Position numbers and translations under genes: made by a program. 64,000 bases of DNA from contig OU452200.1 of assembly GCA_911728435.2 (NCBI GenBank), positions 25,931,715-25,995,714 of the forward strand, written 5' to 3'. The notes under the pieces were generated by a model, which was not told the origin of the DNA, made no database searches, and was given only the letters and a program-made list of their open reading frames with translations. Below, in pieces: positions 56,485-64,000 of the stretch (position 1 is its first letter; every line of letters begins with the position of its first letter). The DNA is from Apoderus coryli (lineage: Eukaryota; Arthropoda; Insecta; Coleoptera; Attelabidae).

Positions 56485-57570
56485 GTAAAGGTATGTTAAA
56501 ACACATGGCACATTTTACACTTCTTTTGATTGTCAGAAATCCGCGCCGAAGTTTACCCTGGTTTCGTTGAAGATTAGAGTAAATAAGAGAAGAGCATTTT
56601 ATTATAGTTAATATTACTAAAATCTCGATATAGCGAGCTCATTGAATTTATTTGATTGGAAATTGGTGGTTCTATAGTCCGTAAACACGAGTGGCAGAGT
56701 TATTAGTAGAGTTAATTTGTTAAAAAACTAAATTGAGAAACTGGTTGTTGCCAGAAACTTGTAATGACTTTTAGTATGGTATAGGAATTGTAAATTATCG
56801 ATAATTTTTGGGAAAGCTCTACCAATGCCATCTCAATGAGACAGACGTATGATCAGGTGCTAAATGTCGTCGTTTTTAGCATGCAGCCTAATATGATGTT
56901 TTATAACGATCACTAATAATTAAATGTGCCACCCAGTATACATGATTGTAACTACACCAGATTGTATATAGAATAATAATACTAAAAGAAATTGAAAAAT
57001 AAATAGAAAGTAAATCACATTTTACTTTTTCCTACTGAATAATTCTAATAATTATTTTGGTAATACAATTTACGTATTCATTATTCTATTTCTTTTTTTT
57101 TTTTAATTATATTAAGTTATTGTCTGTTAGATGTTTCTGGTTTTTTTCCGGTTAAGAGACAAACAATTTATTTTAGTATGATGATATAAGTAATGTTCCT
57201 TGTTATTAAATACGCTGATGAATTGGTAAATATTAATAACAACAACATCATTAGTGAAAATAAACTATTGGGTCAGTCAGGAAAGAAAATCGAGACAATT
57301 GAAACATACATTCTTAGTAACTCGAATAAATTTGTAAACTGGTTTGAGGAGTTTTTTCTGATGCAAAATAAAACAGATATGCAAATATCTATAAAATAAA
57401 TTTGATCAAATTCGAAATATCTGATATTAATAATATTCGGTGTTATTCAGTAATAAGAAATACAAAATACTTTCCAATAATAATTACGTGGTGGAACATT
57501 CAGCTGTGACTCTGATAAAATACCAGGAGCGTCTACATAATTATTGTGTTCTGTAGTAAAAATAATTAAT
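56485..57570. other. Intergenic stretch with one unassigned frame
   Basis: AT-rich. A 68-codon frame at 57193-57399 (A-D-E-L-V-N-I-N-N-N-N, E-T-Y-I-L-S-N-S-N-K-F-V-N-W-F-E-E-F-F) has plausible composition but no recognised relative, and may be chance. Confidence 0.3.
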
Positions 57571-57780
57571 ATGGAAGAAAATATTTACACAAATGAAGTT
57601 TTAATAATCTTATTAATAAACCTATTCATTGCAAATGTGACAAAATTATAGAAATTACATTCAGAAAGTTTAATGAAATGTATCCTGATTTACCACCATC
57701 AACAAATATGATGAAATGTTCACGAATACAAGATAATTTCATGAATTCAGGGTCAAAATTGAGAGCAAACAGCGATATTT
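57571..57780 (+). pseudogene. Possible N-terminal fragment of a DUF4817-type transposase
   Basis: M-E-E-N-I-Y-T-N-E starts at 57571. After a frame change, F-R-K-F-N-E-M-Y-P-D-L-P-P-S-T and I-Q-D-N-F-M-N-S-G-S follow, which fits the helix-turn-helix start of DUF4817 mariner relatives (Y-T-N-E, then a R-F-P-like and G-S segment). No other part of a transposase is adjacent. Confidence 0.4.
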
Positions 57781-58611
57781 AGCTTTGGCTATGGCCTCAG
57801 ATGAAGACACCATAATGTTTACTTACTTTAACGCTGGTTGTTAATTTAGGATCCATTTCATTAACCTTTCGGCATGTTTTATGTGTAATTTTTTCACATT
57901 TCCCATAAATAATAAACAACTTTTCCATTTAGGGATAGGAATATTTATGCCATATTATATAATAATAATATTTTTAGAATATTTGATAGATAATATACAG
58001 AATGGCCTATTTGAGACAATTGACTTATACATATTTTAATTAGTAGGTCACACTACAGTTTGCATCCTGTAGCCTTATGGGCCAATTTCTGAAGATGACT
58101 AGTTTTTCTATTTTTTTTTTCATTATTTGCCGGAGACCTGTTTTGAACCAAAAAAATTAAAAATAAATCATTTATTATATTATAAACAAATACTCCAAAG
58201 CAGATAAGGAATCTAAAAATATAATTAAATACAAGGTGTTCCATTTGAAATAAATAACTTGGTATGAAATTCCGTTATAACCGGAAGTGGCAAAAATATC
58301 AATATTATAGAGAGATAGACTGGTTCCCTAAATTCTCAACAATCATAATATGCTTAGTTCTTTCAAAACATCTAATGAACCATCGCCATTATTACTATAA
58401 TATACGATGATCATTATAATTTATTCATATTTGATTACTCTATTATAACGTCCGCCAAATTAAGCACGTATTCCGAAATAAAATGTAGACAACATACCTA
58501 TTAATGTATATGGTTAATCGTGTGTTTAAATATGCCTGATAAATCGCCCCTTTAATTAGATTGTCGATCTATTGTTACCCATTTGCATTTACCGAAATAT
58601 TTCATTATTTA
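57781..58611. other. Intergenic stretch with a MITE fragment
   Basis: At 58232-58400 lies a relative of the ACAGGGTGTCC elements: CAAGGTGTTCCATTTGAAAT and TTCCGTTATAACCGGAA with one base changed in the palindrome. Otherwise nothing was recognised. Confidence 0.45.
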
Positions 58612-59250
58612 TTTATTCATTAACGGCAACGCCATTTACATATACAAACAATCACAAGAATCTTATGTGGTAAAAATACTCAAACTAAATGTAAAAAAGA
58701 CTGTAATACACAACAGCACTTTAACAAAACATTCTTAATTACTATTGTTACAATAATACAATTAAAGTAAAGATTAAGATGATGAATTAACTTTAATTGA
58801 CAATCATTCCTAAACTGTGAATATTTATTGCAAATAATGACAAGAACATCACAATCAAATCATAATTTCTCAGCATACGAACTACAGGGATATGGTAAGT
58901 ATAATTTGTTCTATAGAATCTAACTGAAAAAGTCTGACGGCAACGGGCAAGCTCTGCTGTAAGTATTGAAATTCAACAATCCCACCAAAAATGCTGAGTG
59001 AATTTGACCATGAACCAACCTATACATAAAACACAGATTGGTCATGGTTACTACGAGGCTCAAGTGTTATTAAATTTGTTCGCGTATGAAGATCAGGGTA
59101 ATTCATATCAAACAAAGCAAGACCAACGCGGTAGCCATACCATAGTCTAATATATAATATACTAGTCCCCGCACTTGAACATATGCAGCCCTTTTGCCGT
59201 TGGTATTTAGCCCCTTCCCCGACCCTCTCTCGTCTAGAATTCTGGTGCAC
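58612..59250 (-). pseudogene. Jockey-like LINE 3' end, antisense
   Basis: The minus strand contains broken frames ending S-V-R-F-Y-R-T-N-Y-T-Y-H-I-P-V-V-R-M-L-R-N-Y-D, the usual C-terminus of jockey-like reverse transcriptase proteins, followed by the 3' UTR GGCGTTGCCGTTAATGAATA and an (AATA)n tail at 58612. 5' truncated; upstream limit approximate. Confidence 0.65.
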
Positions 59251-59495
59251 CGGTCGTCCAGAATTTCTCTTCGTTCTCTACAATACACAGTCGACCAAGT
59301 AAGCGTAGAGATTTAAACAACAGCAAAGCAAGTTTTCACTCGTTCGCTACTCTCCGTTTCTCTTTTTTCCCACCCTTATTCGTACAGTTCATTTGTGCTG
59401 GCCCTACAAGTCGTAAAATCGGCGGCACGCTTTAGATCGCAATGTAACAAACGATTTACTTACAGTGCGGGGACTATTATATTATTAATTAGACT

Positions 59496-59910
59496 ATGGC
59501 CATACCGTCTCAGAAACTTGTGTTGGGCGCGCTCAATGCTAGCTATGTGAATCTGATAGTAAGGCCACCGAATATTGATCTATACGAATTAGAAGCGCAT
59601 TTCATTTCGCCGACTTTTTTTGCGACCCGTCGTAAATCATTCCAGTTGCACCTATTTTACACTGCACGCGGTGAGCCAAATACAAATATCCCCAAATGTT
59701 TTACATGCATTTTATATAGGGTGGCTTTTCTTCTTGAGGATGTTAATGATTTTAATTTATATATAGCATACAACATATGTTTTAATTTTATTTATAAGCA
59801 CTTTATTACGTAAAAGGATATTTATTCTTGCTTTGAGATATTTGAAGGGCAAAAGTGTGAATGGCCATTGGGCTAGACGTCGCCTAATAAAGACGTTTAT
59901 TATTATTATT
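59496..59910 (+). pseudogene. LINE C-terminal fragment, sense
   Basis: 105 codons without interruption: L-V-L-G-A-L-N-A-S-Y, I-D-L-Y-E-L-E-A-H-F-I-S-P-T-F-F-A-T-R-R-K-S-F-Q, Y-T-A-R-G-E-P-N-T-N-I-P-K-C, D-V-N-D-F-N-L-Y. The layout (a V-P/T-R-R segment, T-N-I-P-x-C, then D-F-D/N-L) is that of jockey-like LINE C-termini. The 3' end is CCTAATAAAGACG and (TTA)n, ending 59910. 5' truncated. Confidence 0.6.
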
Positions 59911-60052
59911 AAAAGTACGTACTACGGCAGAATGTTATATAAGGTATAAATAAAAAAACAATTTTGCAATCCTTTCTTTTATTACATAAGATAGAAACTT
60001 ATAAACAAGTAAAGTACAGCCAATAAAAATTTATAAATAGCATATTAAAATG

Positions 60053-60340
60053 TTACAGATTTTCTAAGATTGTAAGTTTTGGTGGTTCTTTTCTGTTTTT
60101 TTGAGATATTATTTTCCTGTTTGTAAATTTAAGAGTGTAGTAAATTCTAACTCGCGTATACAAATTTAGCACATAATCTTTTGGGAAGTTGTCGCATGGA
60201 TGATTGTACTCTATCGTAGAAAAATAATTTAACAAGTTTATTCCTACACCATTTCGGAGTGCAACATCGTTAAATTTGGCTACAAAAATATCTTCTACCG
60301 ATATTAAATAATGACAAAAATTTCTTGGAGCAACCTTCAA
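60053..60340 (-). pseudogene. DNA-transposon transposase C-terminal fragment, family uncertain
   Basis: 95 codons: F-C-H-Y-L-I-S-V-E-D-I-F, N-Y-F-S-T-I-E-Y-N-H-P-C-D-N-F-P-K-D-Y-V-L-N-L-Y-T-R-V-R-I-Y-Y-T-L-K-F-T-N-R-K and P-P-K-L-T-I-L-E-N-L at the end. The C-x-x-F-P...L-Y-x-R-x-R-I-x-Y-x-x-K-F-x-N-R pattern recalls the C-terminus of THAP/P-type transposases. It reads as real protein but cannot be assigned firmly. Confidence 0.4.
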
Positions 60341-61548
60341 GTCCCCAGTTAAACCTTGACTGCCCTGGTAAGAACATGATATGTCAAATATTATAATACT
60401 TTCCTATGGAGATCTCTTGACGTTTTCATGGAAAATGCACATATTCATAATATTAGGCCAATTTTTAATTGAATTTGTTAGTTTCATGAACCCTGTATAT
60501 GATAATCTAAAAATTAGTTATCTATTTATCATTGTAAAGTTTCCTAGATAGATATTGAAAGAATTCGTCAAAATTATAATATTTATCAAGTCAGCCTTGA
60601 GAATTTGACAAACCTGAGCCGCAGGCAAATCGTACGAGTTGAAAATGGTCATTACATGTGAGTTCACACTATACTTTTTTATTAAACATCAACATTTTTA
60701 GGAAAATATTTATTTACCTATACTCGGCTTGTTGCTGGGCAACTAGTGGGAAATTAATGAATGAAATGTACTGCATTTTCAAATTATGATTGAACATATA
60801 ATACAGGCATTTAAAGACTGTCGTAGAAACAATATATTTCCATTCTTTTTATATGTACATATTGAATTTTAATGGTAATAGTATACTATACAACGAGCAT
60901 TTAATAGCAGCTACTGAAACATGAGTATGAGAATGTCTTAATACCCATGAAATGCGAGTTGCATACGATATTATTTTTCTACGATTCACCTATACAATAG
61001 GCAAAAATACCAAGATTATTTATTAAATATTAGCCTAATTCCTGCATATCTATTGGCTGTAACAATATTTAGCATAATGGAAATTTGAATCATAATAATT
61101 AATCTCATTAAAGTATCTACAAGTATATTGAATGCCTAATAGGGCAATTATTATTGAAGTATAGCCTTTATCAAAATAATTTAATTTATGCAACACGCTA
61201 CTGGCGACAATATGTCTCACCTGGGCGCGTAAATCCATTCAACCGTACATTACAACCACGTTTTATCAGTTAGGAGAATGGAGCAAATAATTGGACGTTA
61301 CAGCATATTGCAGGAAAAGTATTATAAATCTACGCCACTCTGGTAAATTCTTTTACTCTGTAGTCGTTCGAAGGAGCAGAGGTTTACCAGAAAGCATTAA
61401 ATCAGGTCGACTGACTAAGATGGAATTAAAGGAGGCTGGACCAAAAAAAAGAGAACACAAATTATCTAAAAATATTCTAGAAAATAAACCAAATGGTTTT
61501 TTGTGTCATCTAACCTAACTCTCACGACCCAGGAAAGTACTGTGGACG
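60341..61548. other. Intergenic stretch, no gene recognised
   Basis: AT-rich; the frames present do not resemble known proteins. No RNA gene or clear repeat terminus was seen. Confidence 0.45.
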
Positions 61549-61812
61549 CGCTAAAAAAATTTGAGATAAAGACGGATTTACCCATTTCGAAGTCCCATGA
61601 GACGATTAAGGCGGAAGTCTGTCTGTGTTTGTGTCTGTATGTATTCTTTCACGATAGCGCCTAAACTCTTCAACTAATTTTGGTATGAGTTTTGAAAAAT
61701 CGTACGATGAAATCATTAGTTTTTGGCTGCACCACAGGGTTGGTGTACACAACTCCAAATTCTTAAATATTAGTAGGTGGTACATCAAAAGCACTTTTTA
61801 TGCTTTTTACAG
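61549..61812 (+). repeat. Family S repeat, copy 5 (5' half)
   Basis: GCGCTAAAAAAATTTGAGAT, AAGACGGATTTACCCATTT, GGAAGTCTGTCTGTGTTTGT and TTCACGATAGCGC, ending in the GCTTTTTACAGCAATTACT segment. LINE sequence follows directly. Confidence 0.7.
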
Positions 61813-63055
61813 CAATTACTGTTTTGGGTCCAACTCTCTTTCTCTTGTACATAAACGATGTTGAAGTGGGACCTGGGGCAGAACTTCTGCTTTTTGCCGA
61901 TGACACTTCACTACCAATTTAAAATAAAAATCTTGCGATTCTAGAGCAAGGTCTGTGTTTGGCAAACGAATGGTTTAAAACAAACAAACCTAAACTAAAT
62001 GAAAACAAAACAAAGACATGCATTTTTACTGAGGGTAGTTCTGTTGTTTTTTGGGTTTCCACCCGGACCGGAGGCTTACGTGGCAACACCATATTGAAAA
62101 GCTATCAAAAAAACTCACTACAAACATATACTTAATTAGAAGAATAGCTAAACTGGTTCCAGAGGGTGTAATTATGATGGGCTACCACTCATTATTTGTA
62201 TCGCATTGTCATTATGGGCTTTTGCTGTGGGGTCACTCTGCTCACAGTGACAGAATTTTTGCATTGCAGAAGGGTCCTTAGAATAATGTTTGGTTTGGGA
62301 TATCGCGAGGATGTAAAGCAAATTTTGATTAATAAAAAAATATTGACCTTGCCTGCACTTTACGTGTACAAGTGTTTAATATATACAAAGGGAAATCTAC
62401 AAGACTATTTAACTAGAGAAGTTTTGCACAATCATTAGACTAGAATACGGACTAATATACATATAAAGTTTTTAAGAATTAAACATAGTAGGTATAGCAA
62501 GAATTATTATGGCCCTATTTTCTATAACAAGTTGCCCCTAGCCATCGAATATTAACTGACAAGAAGGTCCACTAGACGCTGCAAACGGCATCGACTCGTC
62601 GCATTCCCAGCTACATTTTTGGCCCGCTACTATATTATACTATATCTATATATACTATACTATAACTATAGACATGAACATCAGCCGTATCGACACGATG
62701 AGAACCAACTGTGTATTATTTTAACTGTGCCCAAGCTGTAAGAAATCTGTCACAAAAGCAATTTGAAAAGAGGGTGTTCGACTTTCTTGTTGGCATACCT
62801 CTTCGGTCTGTCAACGATTTTTTGATGCTTGACTTGCAAGACGGGGACTTTTCTGGGTAATTGTACTTTTAATCTTGGTTTTAACTTTGACTTGTATTGT
62901 GGTGTGTTAGTAGATAGTGATAATTATGTTTGTTTTGACGTATGTTGTTTATTGTTTTATGAACATTTTATGTTTTTATATATGACCACATCATAACGTG
63001 CAAATATTTCTATACATAGGCATGTTCAGGATGAATTAAGAAATAAAAAAAAAAC
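61813..63055 (+). pseudogene. Jockey-like LINE, 5' truncated, split by a family T element
   Basis: Starts at V-L-G-P-T-L-F-L-L-Y-I-N-D-V and L-L-F-A-D-D-T-S (catalytic pair), then N-E-W-F-K-T-N-K-P-K-L-N-E-N-K-T, F-L-G-F-H-P-D-R-R-L-T-W-Q-H-H and S-L-F-V-S-H-C-H-Y-G-L-L-L-W-G. The C-terminal part has I-L-T-L-P-A-L-Y-V-Y-K-C and ends near 62862. A stop follows the catalytic block and small shifts occur. A 187-bp element at 62543-62729 interrupts N-K-L-P-L-A / V-R-N-L-S. A T-rich 3' UTR ends in an A-run near 63050. Confidence 0.85.
62543..62729 (+). mobile_element. Family T (7-bp TSD) element, copy D, inside a LINE
   Basis: CATCGAATATTAACTGAC to TATTTTAACTGTG, flanked by CCCTAGC (62536-62542) and CCCAAGC (62730-62736), six of seven bases alike. 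Removing the element and one flank copy restores the LINE frame across the site, which proves the insertion boundaries. Confidence 0.88.
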
Positions 63056-63143
63056 AAATTTGAGATAAAGACGGATATAACCATTTGAGTTCCCTTGAGA
63101 CGACTAACGATTCTGTTTCGTTAACCATATTTTAGATTATATT
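63056..63143 (+). repeat. Family S repeat, copy 6 (5' and 3' ends joined)
   Basis: AAATTTGAGATAAAGACGGA and AACCATTTGAGTTCCC are followed at once by the tail phrases GATTCTGTTTCGTTA and ATATTTTAGATTATATTATA; the middle is deleted. Confidence 0.65.
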
Positions 63144-63148
63144 ATATG

Positions 63149-63204
63149 TTGCCAGATTGCAACACCAGGGTTGCCAAATCCCGAAATATAAAAGGCAACC
63201 CTCG
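63149..63204 (-). mobile_element. Mariner terminal fragment
   Basis: TTGCCAGATTGCAACACCAG through GAAATATAAAAGGCAACCCTCG, then TA; identical in layout to the right end of the mariner at 40389-41678. Only the last 56 bp remain. Confidence 0.85.
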
Positions 63205-63206
63205 TA

Positions 63207-64000
63207 GGTCGTATGGGAATTCGCAACTCGGTCGTAACGGTGTTTTCGAAATCGTGATAGGAGTTACATTTCTATAGTTATAGGAGTTAAGGTGGATTTT
63301 TAGTAGAGCCATTTCATTAGTGGTGCCCTCTATATCTCAATATGCACGACTAAAAACATAGTCCTCCTAACTGTTTGTTTTTATTATGTCATAATAATAA
63401 AAGAAAGGAAGTGTTTTAACAATAGCGAAGTAGTGAACTGCATAACTTAGCCTTTGTGGTTTTGATTTTTTGGTGACTTACGCTAACAAATTACACAAAA
63501 TGATACGCAAATTTATGTTAAATGTCCTTGAAAACTGCATGCAATAGTAGTAAGTATGCTGTTCTGGAATTCCAACGTACAAAATTAGACTTGATTTTGT
63601 TTACTGCTAAATACGGATAATAAGGCTGTAATTACCTTTGGCTAAATAAATAAAATATAATTAATTGTGGAGTACATAAATAAATAACGACGTAAACATA
63701 AATCAGGCCGATTAGTTTTTGGCATAGACTCTGATAGTAACTATGTGGGGAACATTTAACTTGATAAACAAACTAATATATTTTAAAGAAGTAGCTCATG
63801 ATACTGTGGATTATCAATTTAATGATTTGAAATGATACTGTCATTCATCAACTCAAATTTAGTTTATTAACTGTAGGTTATCTTCAATATACAACGGCAG
63901 CAGACATGTTCCAATTCTCTAAGGAATCATCTTCAGTGCTTATATTTTTAGAACTGTATACATTTCAAAGTAGTTAACTAAAAGAATTAAGTAATATTAT
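63207..64000. other. Window end, no gene recognised
   Basis: AT-rich sequence without a supported coding, repeat or RNA feature. Confidence 0.4.

Noticed and set aside
61291..61518. 75-codon plus-strand frame before family S copy 5
   Set aside because: No similarity to a known domain and no splice or repeat context; left unannotated.
1..64000. CRISPR arrays, bacterial operons, integrated virus genes
   Set aside because: None were seen; all reverse transcriptase segments carry non-LTR LINE hallmarks and the rest are DNA transposons.

Overview
The window is AT-rich, intron-containing animal DNA, almost certainly from an insect or another arthropod. Evidence is one spliced host gene with GT-AG introns and a dense, mostly dead load of arthropod-type transposons: mariner, Tc1, DUF4817-type mariner relatives, PIF/Harbinger, hAT, Mutator-like, THAP-type and jockey-like non-LTR elements. 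The species cannot be fixed from the sequence. No bacterial gene, CRISPR array or recognisable virus was seen.

Host gene (1-14454, + strand): the 3' part of a BCOR/BCORL1-family corepressor, CDS join(<1..3579, 6163..6329, 11095..11309, 14021..14454). It joins in frame for 1464 codons plus a stop. A long disordered, lysine- and serine-rich region carries a PLDLS CtBP-type motif and several SUMO-type sites. It is followed by ankyrin repeats split over three exons and a C-terminal PUFD domain, the part that in BCOR proteins binds PCGF1 in the PRC1.1 Polycomb complex. The 5' end lies outside the window.

Introns: intron 1 holds two small inverted-repeat elements, a hammerhead-like motif and a mariner interrupted by an RNase H fragment. 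Intron 2 holds a 2.1-kb transposon with terminal repeats of about 500 bp, an antisense LINE end and a second hammerhead-like motif. Intron 3 holds a sense-strand LINE relic.

14.5-64 kb: no second host gene could be supported. Well-delimited mobile elements include two related Mutator-like elements with perfect 9-bp target duplications (one a 2.1-kb palindrome), two hAT elements with 8-bp duplications, a full-length and an internally deleted copy of one mariner, mariner-type foldback elements, and four copies of a roughly 0.2-kb element family flanked by 7-bp duplications. A dispersed repeat family (here called S) carries tRNA-like modules whose apparent anticodon differs between copies. Two Penelope-like arrangements, inverted repeats with hammerhead motifs, lie near 19.0-19.6 and 41.9-42.3 kb.

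The most unusual signals are the tRNA-module exchange in family S, the hammerhead-like motifs, the 7-bp-duplication family (one copy splits a LINE reading frame exactly), and the CtBP motif in the insect BCOR protein. All element names come from reading motifs by eye; no database search was run.
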